A DNA stretch of 40,694 nt, from NCBI GenBank assembly GCA_030733815.1, contig JAUZQE010000024.1, positions 1-40,694 on the forward strand, read 5' to 3'. The notes below the pieces were generated by a model that made no database searches, was not told the DNA's origin, and was given only the letters and a program-made list of their open reading frames with translations. Made by a program: the position numbers and the translations under genes. Every line of letters starts with the position of its first letter. Positions within the stretch are counted from its first letter, which is position 1. This stretch comes from Yanghanlia caeni. Lineage in GTDB: Bacteria > Pseudomonadota > Gammaproteobacteria > Burkholderiales > Burkholderiaceae_B. Of this stretch, positions 7,589-19,113 are shown one piece after another.

Positions 7589-9880
7589 ATGAGAAGACCT
7601 TGGTGGTACACATACGGGTGGATCACAACGGCAGGCCTGCTGGGTGGGGGCGCTTTCGCACAAGACACCCCTGCCCCCCATGTGCCGGTGCTCGACACGA
7701 TCATCGTGCGGGCACTGAAAGAAGATCTCACGCTCGAGCAGACCGCCGCATCAATTTCGCATTTCACTCAGCAGGAAATCGATCAACGCAACGCACGCAC
7801 CCTGAGTGACCTGTTCCGCTACGAGCCGGGGGTCAGTGTCGAGGAAGGCCCGGCCGGTGCCCTGAACGACGTCCGCATCCGCGGCATCGGGGCCGACCGC
7901 GTGCTGCTGCTGGTCGACGACGTACCCCTGCCCCCCAGCTACAGTTTCGGGCGCGACGTCGCCACCAACCGCAACTTCTTCGATCTCGACGCCATGAAGG
8001 TCGTCGATGTCATCAAGGCCCCCATGTCCACCCTCTACGGGGGCAGTGCCCTGGCCGGCGGCGTGCTCATGCGCACGAAAGATCCGGAAGATTTCATTGC
8101 TCCCGGCGAACAGTTCGGCGGCGAAGTGCGCATGGGGTGGCAGAGCCGCACGCGCGAATTCCTGGCCGGCGTCACCACCGCCGCACACCTGACCGACGAA
8201 CTGTCGGCCTTCATGCGCATCACCCAGAGCCGTGGCCACGAACTGGCCAACCACCTGGGGCGCGGCAGTGGAGATGAAACCGGGCCGGCGCGTGAACGTC
8301 CCGATCCGGCCGACACCCGCATGAGCAACGTGCTGGCTAAAGTGGTGTACGACACCGGGGCCGATCACCGCTTCAGCCTCAGCTACGAGAACTTCCGCAA
8401 CCAGGTCGAACAAGATCTGCTTTCCGATGTGGGGCCGGGCCGAATGATGCCCAACATCGTTGCGCAACCGCCCCTGTTTCCGTACGAACAGCTCGAAAAC
8501 CACACGCGCAGCATCAACCGGCGCGAACAATGGGTACTGCGCCACGAATTCCAGCGTTCCGGCCCCCTGTTCGATAAAGGCTACTGGCAGCTCGATTTCC
8601 AGAAGAACAAAACCCTGCAGGAAAGCGAAGAACTTCGCAAAACGGCCTCAGCTCCTGCCATTCCCGGCATCGCCAATCAGCTGCGCTACAGAACACGCGA
8701 CGCCGACTACCACTACCGCAGCGCGGGGCTGTCTGCCGGGTTCAACAATCAGATCGATGCCGGCAGCGCGCAGCACCACCTCAGCTATGGCTGGAGCCTG
8801 CGTCGCACCAAAGCCCACACGATGCGCAACGGCGACAGCATCGACCTGTATGCGGGCCGCAGTGTCGAACACGAAACGCTGCCGGTTCAGGGCGAACCCG
8901 ATTCCACCATGCTGGAAGCCGGCCTCTATGTGCAGGACCGCCTTGCGCTGTACGACGGGCGTGTGGAACTCATAGGGGGGCTGCGCTTCGATCATTACCG
9001 GCTCAGCCCCGAGAAGAACACGCTATATGAAGCCAGCAACCCGCAGGCACTGCCGCCGGCCAGCATGCGTGAAAGCCATCTGTCGAAGCGGCTGGCCGTT
9101 CTGTACCACCCGTCCGACCAGCACACGCTGTTTGCCAATTACTCGGAAGGCTTCAAGGCACCCGACTTCAACGACGTCAATACGGCGTACGTAAACGACA
9201 GCTATCGCGTCGTGCGCCAGGCCAACCCCGACCTCAAACCCGAAACCAGCCGCATGCTGGAAGTGGGCTGGAACTACCGCGACGACCAGCGCTATCTGTC
9301 GCTCGTGGGGTATCACACCCGCTACCGCAACTTCATCGAGTTCAAACCCGTCGGCCGCAATGCCATGGGCTACACGGTAACGCAAACCGTCAATCTCGAT
9401 CGCAGCCACATCTATGGGTTCGAGCTCAAGGCCGGAACCGATCTGCTGCACTTTGCCTCGGGCAGCGTAGTGGGCGCCAGCGTCTCGGCCGCCTGGGCCC
9501 GTGGCCGCGACCTCGACACCCACGAACCCATCGACAGCGTCGATCCGCTCACGTTCACTGCGGGCCTGAACTGGCGGCAGTCCGACCGGTTCTTTGCCGA
9601 GTTGCGGCTCAGAGCGGTGGGCCCCAAGCGCGAAAGCGAAATTTCCCAGGCTCTGAAGAATCAGGGGGTCACACGCACCCCGGGCTACGCCACGCTCGAT
9701 CTGTTCGGCGAATACAAATTCAACCGTTCACTGGTCATCAACGCAGGCGTCTACAACCTGCTCGACCGCAAATACTGGAGCTGGAACAGGACTCAGCTGC
9801 AGCATCTGCGTGCCGACACGTTCCACCGTCATACGCAGCCCGGCATCAATGCCGGGGTGACATTGAAGTACCTGTTCTGA
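7589..9880 (+). CDS. TonB-dependent outer-membrane receptor (possibly haem/haemoglobin type)
   Basis: A 763-residue outer-membrane gated beta-barrel. It has a signal peptide (about residues 1-25, GGGAFA before QDTPAP), a TonB-box-like LDTIIV soon after, a plug domain (about 50-165, with RIRGIGADRVLLLVDDVPLPP) and a barrel ending in a terminal Phe (LKYLF), as expected for an outer-membrane insert. The segments FKAP at 522-525 and NPDL at 546-549 resemble the FRAP and NPNL boxes of haem receptors. However, no His lies between them, which weakens a haem assignment; siderophore or cobalamin uptake stay possible. It is followed after 53 bp by nirS, so the two are probably co-transcribed. Confidence 0.85.
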   Translation: MRRPWWYTYGWITTAGLLGGGAFAQDTPAPHVPVLDTIIVRALKEDLTLEQTAASISHFTQQEIDQRNARTLSDLFRYEPGVSVEEGPAGALNDVRIRGIGADRVLLLVDDVPLPPSYSFGRDVATNRNFFDLDAMKVVDVIKAPMSTLYGGSALAGGVLMRTKDPEDFIAPGEQFGGEVRMGWQSRTREFLAGVTTAAHLTDELSAFMRITQSRGHELANHLGRGSGDETGPARERPDPADTRMSNVLAKVVYDTGADHRFSLSYENFRNQVEQDLLSDVGPGRMMPNIVAQPPLFPYEQLENHTRSINRREQWVLRHEFQRSGPLFDKGYWQLDFQKNKTLQESEELRKTASAPAIPGIANQLRYRTRDADYHYRSAGLSAGFNNQIDAGSAQHHLSYGWSLRRTKAHTMRNGDSIDLYAGRSVEHETLPVQGEPDSTMLEAGLYVQDRLALYDGRVELIGGLRFDHYRLSPEKNTLYEASNPQALPPASMRESHLSKRLAVLYHPSDQHTLFANYSEGFKAPDFNDVNTAYVNDSYRVVRQANPDLKPETSRMLEVGWNYRDDQRYLSLVGYHTRYRNFIEFKPVGRNAMGYTVTQTVNLDRSHIYGFELKAGTDLLHFASGSVVGASVSAAWARGRDLDTHEPIDSVDPLTFTAGLNWRQSDRFFAELRLRAVGPKRESEISQALKNQGVTRTPGYATLDLFGEYKFNRSLVINAGVYNLLDRKYWSWNRTQLQHLRADTFHRHTQPGINAGVTLKYLF

Positions 9881-9912
9881 CACTCGATTCGTGCACGGAA
9901 CAGGCGGTTTAG

Positions 9913-11916
<2,004 letters not shown>

Positions 11917-11941
11917 GCGGGAAGGCTCAACGCTACGGCAA

Positions 11942-11984
11942 CCCGGCCGGTTTGCTGCACGCGCGGCAAGCCGGCCGGGCTGTT
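11942..11984 (+). terminator. Rho-independent terminator after nirS
   Basis: A 14-bp stem (11942-11955 with 11966-11979, one T-G wobble; outer arms CCCGGCCGG/CCGGCCGGG) is followed by CTGTTTT. It starts 25 nt after the nirS stop and should end the receptor-nirS transcript. Confidence 0.8.
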
Positions 11985-12019
11985 TTCCTGGCGCCGCAGT
12001 CTGCCGAACGGAGTGAGCG

Positions 12020-12076
12020 CGGGCCACGCGCTGCTCGGCGAATCGGGCCACGCGCTACTTTGCGGATCAGGCCACG
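12020..12076. repeat. Two and a half copies of a 24-bp tandem repeat
   Basis: CGGGCCACGCGCT occurs at 12020-12032 and again at 12044-12056, with a decayed third copy (AGGCCACG) at 12069-12076. It lies in the gap between nirS and the GGDEF-EAL gene. No function is seen. Confidence 0.5.
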
Positions 12077-12102
12077 GTGTCGTGTCGCGCTGCCTGTGCG
12101 CA

Positions 12103-14463
12103 TCACACCAATGCGCCGTGGCGCCGCGCCCCACAGTGTTCAGGCAATCCGGTCGAGTGCTGCGTGTCATCGCGCGCGCAGAGCCAGCGCATGAATGCAC
12201 CCGCTTCGACAGCGCGTGAATAGAAGTAGCCCTGCCCGTAATCGCAGCCGGCGGCCCGCAGCCAGTCATGCTGTTCCTGGCTCTCGATTCCCTCGGCCAC
12301 CACCTTCATGCCAAGTTCGTGCGACATGGTGATGATGGCCTCGCACAAGGCGCGGTTCTGGGAGTTTCCGGTCAGATCGTCAACGAAGTTCTTGTCGATT
12401 TTCAGAAGGTCGATGTCGAACCGCTTGAGGTACGAAAGCGACGAATAACCCGTGCCGAAATCATCGAGCGCGATATGAATGCCGGCATCGCGAAACTCTT
12501 GCAGCTTCCTGCTGGTTTGTTCGGTGCTTTCCATCAGCAACCGCTCGGTGATCTCGATCGTTACGGCCGCACCCGGCAGATTCAGCTCGCGCAGCGTACT
12601 GAGCAAGGCTGTGGAATTCAGCCCTTCGGACTGGAACTGGGCGGGTGACACATTGACGCTGACCGCCAGCTCGCGCCCCGTCTGGTGACGCCACGCCGCC
12701 ACCTGGTGTGCCGCCTGCATGAATACGTGCTCACCCAGGGGAACGATGAGGCCGGAGCTTTCGGCCAGCGCGATGAAGTCACCCGGCATGATCAGACCAT
12801 GATCGGGGTGCTGCCAGCGAACCAGTGCTTCGGCTTTGGCGACACAGCCCGTATGCAGGTCGACGATGGGCTGATAATGCAGAACGATTTGCCCATCGTC
12901 GATGGCCAGTTGCAGCTCGCGCAGCAGATCGTGCCGGGTACGCACCGAGTCGTGCATGGTGCTCGAAAACAGACAATACTGGTTGCGCCCTTTGTCTTTG
13001 GCCGCATACATGGCCAGGTCGGCGTACTTGAGAAGATCGGTGGCACTACGCGTATCGCCCGGGTAAAAGGCCACCCCGATGCTGCACGAAATACGGGCCT
13101 CGGTGGCCGTGAGTGCATAAGGCTGCGACACGGCGTGCAGCACGCGCTGACACAAGCTGTGCACGCGCTCGCCATTTTCCAGGCCCGGGGCGATCACCGT
13201 GAACTCGTCACCCCCCAGCCGGGCAACCACACCAAGATGCCCGCAGCACTCCTCCAGACGCGTGGCTACTTGCTGCAAAAGCAGATCGCCTTCGTTGTGG
13301 CCGAAGATATCGTTGACTTCCTTGAACAGATCAAGATCCAGAAACAACAGCGCAAAGGCCTCTGCGTTGCATTCTGCCTGCCGGATGCTGGCCTGCAGGT
13401 TCTCGTGGAACATCTGACGGTTCGGCAAACGGGTCAGGTGGTCGAAATGCGCCTGCTCCCAGATCAGGGCTTCCTGCTTGCGCTTCTCAGTCACGTCGGA
13501 TATGAGGCCGATACGGCAGTTGACGCTACCGTCTTCGTTGTAGCAGGTGCTGACGATCAGGTGACAGATGAATTCCCTGCCCGACTTGTGCCGGCTCCAG
13601 ATATCGCCCTTCCAGCGACCCGTGCGTTCCAGTTGCATGCGCAACGCCCGGAAGAACTCGATTGGATGCCGTTCGGAACCCAGCTGATTCATGCGCCGCC
13701 CGATGACGTCTTCGGGCGCGTACCCCGTGATCGCCGTAAAGGCCGGATTCAGATCCTGCACGTAGCCGTCTACGTCGGTAATGACGATGCCGTCGCTGAT
13801 ATGCTGATAAACCTGCGCAGCCCGCTGAAGCTTCACCTGCGCCTGCTTCAGGCTGGCATGCTTGGCGTCCAGGTCGGTCATCAGGTGCCCGATGTGCTCG
13901 GCCGAGCGGTTCAGCACCCTGCCGAGCGCTCCGAATTCATCATCGGAATCAAGCGTGAGTCTGCAACTGTAATCGCCCGCCGATAGCGCCTGGCTAATGT
14001 GCATCAGACGCCTGATCGGCTTGAGCACCTTCGAGCGGATGATGGCCCAGGCCAGCAGCAACACCAGCATGTTCGCCCCGAAGAGGGCGTAGATTTCCCG
14101 CATGACGGGGTCTTGCATGTGCGCGGTATCGTAAACCAGTGCGTTGATGAGATCTTCGCAGGCGTTCAAAAGCGCTTCACTGGCCGCCAGCATGCTGACC
14201 GCCATCTCGGCTTCCAGACCACCGCTGCCCGCCCAATCAGCAGAAATCGCCATACGCATCTGTGCCAGAATGCCCTTGTACGTCACCCATGCGTGTTCCA
14301 GCTTATCCAGATGTACATGGAGCTCGGCGGGGATGGCCGGCGTGGTCAGCCCGAAGGCGGTACCGCCGTAGCGCAAGACCTGTGCGGCACGTTCACGCAA
14401 CACATCTGGTCGCCGCAGCACGATGCATCGTTCGTACAATGCTCGTGAGCGGGTACGACACAA
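12103..14463 (-). CDS. PAS-GGDEF-EAL c-di-GMP enzyme with shortened NarX/PilJ-like sensor
   Basis: A c-di-GMP turnover protein of up to 786 residues. In order: a helical periplasmic-type sensor resembling the NarX/PilJ N-terminal family (about 20-125), one membrane helix (126-143), HAMP (144-195), PAS (about 215-320), GGDEF (LGGDEF at 416-421) and EAL (EAL at 545-547, with DDFGTGYSSLSYLKRF and EGIES). Both catalytic motifs are intact, so it may make, break or only sense c-di-GMP. Sensors of this type begin with a membrane helix before the domain, and none is encoded here: a stop codon lies 10 codons before the only candidate start, a TTG at 14463 with no Shine-Dalgarno sequence; GTG 14421 is an alternative. 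The gene therefore seems 5'-truncated or uses an unusual start. It is divergent from and nearly touching the small gene at 14478. Confidence 0.85.
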   Translation of the reverse strand: MCRTRSRALYERCIVLRRPDVLRERAAQVLRYGGTAFGLTTPAIPAELHVHLDKLEHAWVTYKGILAQMRMAISADWAGSGGLEAEMAVSMLAASEALLNACEDLINALVYDTAHMQDPVMREIYALFGANMLVLLLAWAIIRSKVLKPIRRLMHISQALSAGDYSCRLTLDSDDEFGALGRVLNRSAEHIGHLMTDLDAKHASLKQAQVKLQRAAQVYQHISDGIVITDVDGYVQDLNPAFTAITGYAPEDVIGRRMNQLGSERHPIEFFRALRMQLERTGRWKGDIWSRHKSGREFICHLIVSTCYNEDGSVNCRIGLISDVTEKRKQEALIWEQAHFDHLTRLPNRQMFHENLQASIRQAECNAEAFALLFLDLDLFKEVNDIFGHNEGDLLLQQVATRLEECCGHLGVVARLGGDEFTVIAPGLENGERVHSLCQRVLHAVSQPYALTATEARISCSIGVAFYPGDTRSATDLLKYADLAMYAAKDKGRNQYCLFSSTMHDSVRTRHDLLRELQLAIDDGQIVLHYQPIVDLHTGCVAKAEALVRWQHPDHGLIMPGDFIALAESSGLIVPLGEHVFMQAAHQVAAWRHQTGRELAVSVNVSPAQFQSEGLNSTALLSTLRELNLPGAAVTIEITERLLMESTEQTSRKLQEFRDAGIHIALDDFGTGYSSLSYLKRFDIDLLKIDKNFVDDLTGNSQNRALCEAIITMSHELGMKVVAEGIESQEQHDWLRAAGCDYGQGYFYSRAVEAGAFMRWLCARDDTQHSTGLPEHCGARRHGALV

Positions 14464-14477
14464 CAGGAGACGACGGC

Positions 14478-14717
14478 ATGGCAGAAATCACCCCGAGACA
14501 GCGACACGTTGCCGCAGGCACGGCTACAGCCGGCAAGGCCACCGCAATGACAGCGGTGGGTGCCCTGGCCGTGGGCGCGCTCGCCATCGGCGCCCTGGCC
14601 ATTGGTGCGCTGGCCATCGGCCGGCTCAAGGTGGGGCTCGCGCGCATCCGGCAACTCGAAATCGACGAACTCATCATCCACTCGCGCAACGACACGAATC
14701 GGCCCGCACGCCGGTAA
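14478..14717 (+). CDS. Small glycine-repeat hydrophobic protein
   Basis: A 79-residue protein of unknown function. Residues about 17-43 are a run of near-perfect five-residue repeats of the form G-A-L-A-(I/V), four to five units, followed by G-R-L and a charged tail containing LEIDELIIHS. Similar short proteins, with AIG-type repeats then a basic and an acidic segment, occur widely in Proteobacteria as hypothetical proteins; the repeat could form a membrane hairpin or a small left-handed solenoid. AGGAGA lies 7 nt before the ATG at 14478, which supports the start. A hairpin follows the stop at once. No partner is evident, and the GGDEF-EAL gene on the other strand begins 14 bp away. Confidence 0.65.
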   Translation: MAEITPRQRHVAAGTATAGKATAMTAVGALAVGALAIGALAIGALAIGRLKVGLARIRQLEIDELIIHSRNDTNRPARR

Positions 14718-14720
14718 TAC

Positions 14721-14740
14721 GACGGCGGGAACGCGCCGTC
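14721..14740. terminator. Hairpin after the small repeat gene
   Basis: GACGGCG (14721-14727) pairs with CGCCGTC (14734-14740) across a 6-nt loop, 3 nt after the stop at 14717. There is no T run, so termination is uncertain. Confidence 0.35.
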
Positions 14741-14788
14741 AGCACCGGCCGGCAGCGCGTACGATGAGGCCCCGGATCCGCCCTTGCT

Positions 14789-17302
14789 TCATCTGGAAGC
14801 AGGCGGCAACGCGTAGGCGATTACGCTGTCACCCGCTTTTGTACCCAGCGAGCCATGCCCGCCCGCAACCACCACCACATACTGGCGCCCGTCGTCACCG
14901 GTGTAGCTCATCGGCGTAGCCTGCCCGCCTGCAGGCAGGCGGGCCTTCCACAATTCCTTCCCAGTCGCCACATCGTAGGCGCGCACGTAGTAGTCGAGCG
15001 TGCCCGACAGAAACGCGACGCCACCTGCAGTGATGACCGGCCCTCCCAGATTCGGCACCCCCATGCGAAACGGCAACGGCAAGGGGGAACTGTCACGCAC
15101 CGTACCGTTCTTGTGCATCCAGACGCGTTCTCCACTGGTGAGGTCGGCCCCGGCAATGTAACCCCAGGGTGGCTGCTGGCACGGCAACCCAAGAAACGAG
15201 GTAAACGCACGCAGCTCCACCGCATACGGCGCGCCGAAATTCTCGTTCAGTGCCGGAAGGCTGTCCTTGGGGCGGTTGCCGCCCTGCACATACAGCGTCG
15301 TGTCGTCGGCGCGGGGAATGAGCTTTGATACGAACGCCAGATACGTGGGTGTGGCGAAGACCGCCTGCCGTGCCGGATCGACCGCCACGCCGCCCCAGTT
15401 GAACACCCCGAAATTACCGGGATACACGAGCGTACCCCGCGTAGAAGGCGGTGTGTAGCGCCCCTCGTAGCGCAGCGTGTGAAACTCGATGCGGCACGCC
15501 AGCTGATCGAACAGCGTGGCTCCCCACATCGACGCACCGGTCAGTGGCGGCGGGTCAAACGAAAGCGCCGACACCGGTTGCGTCGCAGCCGTGAAGTCGC
15601 CCTCGGCCGCCCCCTGGGGGTACGGCACCTCTGTCACGGGCAACAGCGGTTCGCCGCTACGCCGATCCAGCACGAAAATTTCGCCCTGCTTGGTCGGCTG
15701 AACCAGGGCGGGTACTGTCTCGCCCTTGAAGGTCAGGTCGATCAGCGTCGGCTGCGCGGGCACGTCGTAATCCCACAAATCGTGATGCACCGTGCGGAAG
15801 AACCAGCGCACCCGACCGGTTTCGAGATCCAGCGCCACGATGGCCGAGGAATAGGTTTCCTCGGCTTCACCGCGATTACCGCCGAACTGATCCGGTGGTG
15901 CATTGCCCATTGGCACGTACACCATACCCAGATCCTCGTCCGCACTCAGAATCGACCAACTGTTGGGCGTAGAGGGCGTATAGGTTTCACCCGGCGCCAA
16001 GGGTGAGGTGTCGTCGGGCCGTGCAGGGTCCCAGTTCCAGACGAGGTCGCCCGTGTGCACGTCGAATGCCCGGATCACACCCGCCGGCTCGTTCACCGAC
16101 ACGTTGTCGAGCACGGTTCCGCCCACGACGATAAGCGATTCCGTCACCACCACGGGCGACGTGGAGTAGTATCCGCCCACGCGCGCGTGGGGCATGTTGG
16201 CCCACAGGTTGACCTGGCCGGAGCCCTGCCCGAAGTCACCACACACGGTACCGTCTTCCGGATTCAGGGCGATGATGCGGCCATCTGCCGTGGGCATGAA
16301 GAGCTTCGCATCGCACTGTTGTGTGATTTGGGCGTCATCCGCGGCAATGGGCAGATTCAGCCGCTCGCGCGTTTCATCCGGGCCCGGCGCCGGGTCGTGC
16401 TCCATTCCTGTCGACCCGGGCGTGCCGGATTCTCCGCCGCCAGGGTGATACGAAAGGCCGCGGCAGGTCAGGTGCTGCAGTGCCAGCTGATCGCGAGTTT
16501 GCGGATCGTACCGCCAGACTTCCTCACCCGTCGTCGCATTCAGGGCGATGACCGACTGGTGCGGCGTGCACAGGTACAGCCGCTCGCCGATTTTGAGCGG
16601 CGTGACCTCGAACGTCGTCTCTTTCGGATCGCCCGGCTGCCCGCGCATATCGCCGGTACGGTAATGCCAGACCTCTTCCAGTTCACCCACGTTTTCGGCA
16701 GTGATCTGAGCTAACGGCGAGTACCGTTGCCCGTGAAGGGTACGGCCATAGGCGTGCCACTCTCCTTCGGGAATCGATGACGCAGCGATGTCGCCCGCAT
16801 TGGCCGCTGGTCGCAGCTGCCCGTGCTGGCTATTGGGGTCAACCACCCACGACGCAACGGCTACCGTCGCGAACAGAACCAGTGCTGCCAGCAACGGCGC
16901 GGCCGGGTGGCGTGCCGGGCGTCCGTAATGCGACGCCCTGGCGTCGGCCGAACGTTCATTGCGCCGAATGAGCGGCCGCACGACCCAGGGGGTCGCCATG
17001 AGCAGGCCCAGCAGGAACACTACGTCACCACGTGCAGCAATCGGCCACCAGTCGAGGCCCGCCTCATAAACCGCCCAGAGCACGGTGAAGACCACCAGCC
17101 CCGCATACCACCACAGTGCCTGCGGACGCCTGCGATGCAGGAGAAACGCCGTGATGAGCATGATTACGCCCGCCACGGCGTAATACCACGATCCGCCCAA
17201 TGCGATGAGCCAGGCGCCGCCTGCCAGCAATATGGCGCCAAATAATGCGTTCAGGCCCAGTGCAATCCCGAGCGCCGTGTCACGATTCGCCGTTTGAGCC
17301 AT
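14789..17302 (-). CDS. gcd: Membrane-bound PQQ-dependent dehydrogenase, glucose/quinate/shikimate family
   Basis: An inner-membrane quinoprotein that oxidises a sugar or cyclitol in the periplasm and passes electrons to ubiquinone. The 837 residues begin with five membrane helices (the last near 129-147), as in glucose dehydrogenase, followed by a PQQ-binding eight-bladed propeller. Visible landmarks are WHAYGRTLHGQRYSPL at its start, the PQQ-enzyme segment HHDLWDYDVPAQP, NFGVFNWGG, and the closing LPAGGQATPMSY with GGHGSLGTK. Length and layout fit Gcd; quinate dehydrogenase is the main alternative and sequence alone does not separate them. The ATG at 17302 is preceded by AAGGAGGT, which fixes the start over a longer in-frame reading. 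No pqq synthesis gene is nearby. It lies between two c-di-GMP genes. Confidence 0.88.
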   Translation of the reverse strand: MAQTANRDTALGIALGLNALFGAILLAGGAWLIALGGSWYYAVAGVIMLITAFLLHRRRPQALWWYAGLVVFTVLWAVYEAGLDWWPIAARGDVVFLLGLLMATPWVVRPLIRRNERSADARASHYGRPARHPAAPLLAALVLFATVAVASWVVDPNSQHGQLRPAANAGDIAASSIPEGEWHAYGRTLHGQRYSPLAQITAENVGELEEVWHYRTGDMRGQPGDPKETTFEVTPLKIGERLYLCTPHQSVIALNATTGEEVWRYDPQTRDQLALQHLTCRGLSYHPGGGESGTPGSTGMEHDPAPGPDETRERLNLPIAADDAQITQQCDAKLFMPTADGRIIALNPEDGTVCGDFGQGSGQVNLWANMPHARVGGYYSTSPVVVTESLIVVGGTVLDNVSVNEPAGVIRAFDVHTGDLVWNWDPARPDDTSPLAPGETYTPSTPNSWSILSADEDLGMVYVPMGNAPPDQFGGNRGEAEETYSSAIVALDLETGRVRWFFRTVHHDLWDYDVPAQPTLIDLTFKGETVPALVQPTKQGEIFVLDRRSGEPLLPVTEVPYPQGAAEGDFTAATQPVSALSFDPPPLTGASMWGATLFDQLACRIEFHTLRYEGRYTPPSTRGTLVYPGNFGVFNWGGVAVDPARQAVFATPTYLAFVSKLIPRADDTTLYVQGGNRPKDSLPALNENFGAPYAVELRAFTSFLGLPCQQPPWGYIAGADLTSGERVWMHKNGTVRDSSPLPLPFRMGVPNLGGPVITAGGVAFLSGTLDYYVRAYDVATGKELWKARLPAGGQATPMSYTGDDGRQYVVVVAGGHGSLGTKAGDSVIAYALPPASR

Positions 17303-17458
17303 GCAACCTCCTTGATGGCGTGCCGCCGCCATGACGGGCACATCGAGGCAAGGGCAGCAAGCCGGATGCCATCATGGGAACTGACATTTCACTAAAGTGC
17401 GTGGCAAACGTAACTAGTTCGGTGTTAATATTTCAAATAGATACAGTACAAACTTCAA

Positions 17459-18946
17459 ATGCTGCGCCGCAGCACCTGGTGCGCTTCAGACTCTACCCAT
17501 AACGCAATGTTTTCTGATCAGGCAGGAACGCCTGGAATCGTGTCGACGCGATCCGTCGAACAAGCCCACCTGAGGCACTACGGACTGCTTGCCCTGTTCG
17601 TACTGCTGTTGTCCCTGATCGGCATCTACTGGCGACCCCTGGGCCAGCTTTCCACGCTGTGGCCTGCGAATGCCGTACTGCTGGGCGTGTTCCTGCGACT
17701 GCCCCAGCTCGTGTCGGCGCCGGGCTGGATTGCGGCAGCCGCCGGACTCATTCTGGCAGACCTCCTTACGGGCAGCCCCCTCCTGCTCGCCACCTCACTG
17801 ACTGCGGTCAATCTGCTGAGCGTATTCGTGGCGCTCAGGATTTGCAGCAGCCTGACGGCAACGCAGCTCAGCGAGATGAGGCCCGATGCCCTGCCGCGGC
17901 TGTTCCTGGCGATGCTGACCGCGTCGGCAGCGGCTGGTGTCAGCGGGGGGCTCGTGACCGCGCGGCTGCTCGGGGCCGACCCCTGGGACGCGGGAGTGAT
18001 CTGGGGGACATCGGAACTGCTCGCATACATCATTCTGGTGCCCTGCGTGCTGAGCGCACCGAGACCGCGCACTTCCTCCGCACGCGACAGCTTGCCGGTC
18101 GTCGCCCGTCGCCTCGCGCCCAAACTGATTCCTGCCGCAAGCCTGCTGGCCGCCTTTCTTGCCGGCCTGTTCATCGGCGGGCCGGGAGTGATTGCATTTC
18201 CGGTCAGCGCATTGCTCGTTTGCGCCTTATCCTGCAACCTGTTTCAGACCTCGCTGCTGACCCTGGCCTTCAGCCTGTGGACACTGCTGGGCATCGCCTT
18301 TGGCAATATCGCGATGCCGTTCGATACCGGCAGCACGATCGAGCTGTTGTCACTGCGCCTGGGGGTGGCCTCAACCGCCCTTGCACCGATCGTCGTGGCC
18401 AGCGTAATGGCCGCTCGCGAACGCAATCTTGCACTGATGCGGCATCTGGCCGAACACGATCCCCTCACCGGGCTGCTGAACCGCAGAACGTTTCATCAGC
18501 GGGCGCAGGCACTTCTGGCTGCCGACGACACACGGGGCGCGCCGGCCGCGATCCTGATGGTCGACGTCGATAACTTCAAGCTGATCAATGACACATACGG
18601 ACACGCCGTAGGTGACGCCGTGCTGAGCCGCGTCGCCCGCAAGCTGCGTGAATCGTTGCGCAGCACTGATCTATGCGGGCGCGTCGGCGGCGAAGAGTTC
18701 GCGGCACTGATTCCGCACAGCACACCCGCTCAGATCGAAAGCGTTACACGGCGCATCCACGAAGCCATTCGCAGCGAGCAGCTGCGCGTTTCCGACCCGC
18801 ATGCCGATCACCTTCGCGTTTCAGTCAGCATCGGCGCCACGCTCAGCCAGGGGGAATCGGACGACCTGAGATCCATGCTGCATCGAGCCGACCTGGCGAT
18901 GTATGCCGCAAAACAGGCTGGTCGCGATCAAACCCGCATGCTTTGA
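17459..18946 (+). CDS. Diguanylate cyclase with MASE1-type membrane sensor
   Basis: A 495-residue inner-membrane protein with about eight hydrophobic segments (residues about 40-310) of MASE1 type, including LWPANAVLLGVFLR near 70-83, followed by a GGDEF domain. The active-site loop is GGEEF at 410-414 and an allosteric RxxD site (RSTD, 401-404) stands five residues before it, so it should make c-di-GMP and be product-inhibited. The substrate segments DPLTGLLNRR and VDVDNFKLINDTYGH are intact. ATG 17459 gives a long polar start without a good Shine-Dalgarno sequence; ATG 17507 is an alternative. It is divergent from gcd across 156 bp. Confidence 0.88.
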   Translation: MLRRSTWCASDSTHNAMFSDQAGTPGIVSTRSVEQAHLRHYGLLALFVLLLSLIGIYWRPLGQLSTLWPANAVLLGVFLRLPQLVSAPGWIAAAAGLILADLLTGSPLLLATSLTAVNLLSVFVALRICSSLTATQLSEMRPDALPRLFLAMLTASAAAGVSGGLVTARLLGADPWDAGVIWGTSELLAYIILVPCVLSAPRPRTSSARDSLPVVARRLAPKLIPAASLLAAFLAGLFIGGPGVIAFPVSALLVCALSCNLFQTSLLTLAFSLWTLLGIAFGNIAMPFDTGSTIELLSLRLGVASTALAPIVVASVMAARERNLALMRHLAEHDPLTGLLNRRTFHQRAQALLAADDTRGAPAAILMVDVDNFKLINDTYGHAVGDAVLSRVARKLRESLRSTDLCGRVGGEEFAALIPHSTPAQIESVTRRIHEAIRSEQLRVSDPHADHLRVSVSIGATLSQGESDDLRSMLHRADLAMYAAKQAGRDQTRML

Positions 18947-19080
18947 TGCGAGTCAACTGTTCGGGAATGCAGGCCCGGACCCTTTTCCAAATTGCACGAA
19001 ATGAAACTATCATTCCAGGGTACGTGCAGATGCAGCGCCACGTCGGCCTGGTCGCGACGCGGGCGCACCCATAACCCATC

Positions 19081-19100
19081 GCCCTGCCTGGCAGGGCTTT
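19081..19100 (+). terminator. Short hairpin before the LuxE-like gene
   Basis: GCCCTGC (19081-19087) and GCAGGGC (19091-19097) form a perfect 7-bp stem with a CTG loop, followed by TTTA. It lies 135 nt after the cyclase stop and 14 nt before the next start. It may end the upstream transcript or act as a leader attenuator for the operon. Confidence 0.4.
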
Positions 19101-19113
19101 ACGGAGTGGAGCC

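Noticed and set aside
12685-13986. A 433-codon open frame on the plus strand
   Set aside because: It is the mirror of the GGDEF-EAL gene, which has intact motifs on the minus strand.
14923-14944. A strong inverted repeat GCCCGCCT/AGGCGGGC as a possible mobile repeat
   Set aside because: It encodes the conserved LPAGGQATP segment of the PQQ dehydrogenase, so the symmetry follows from the codons.
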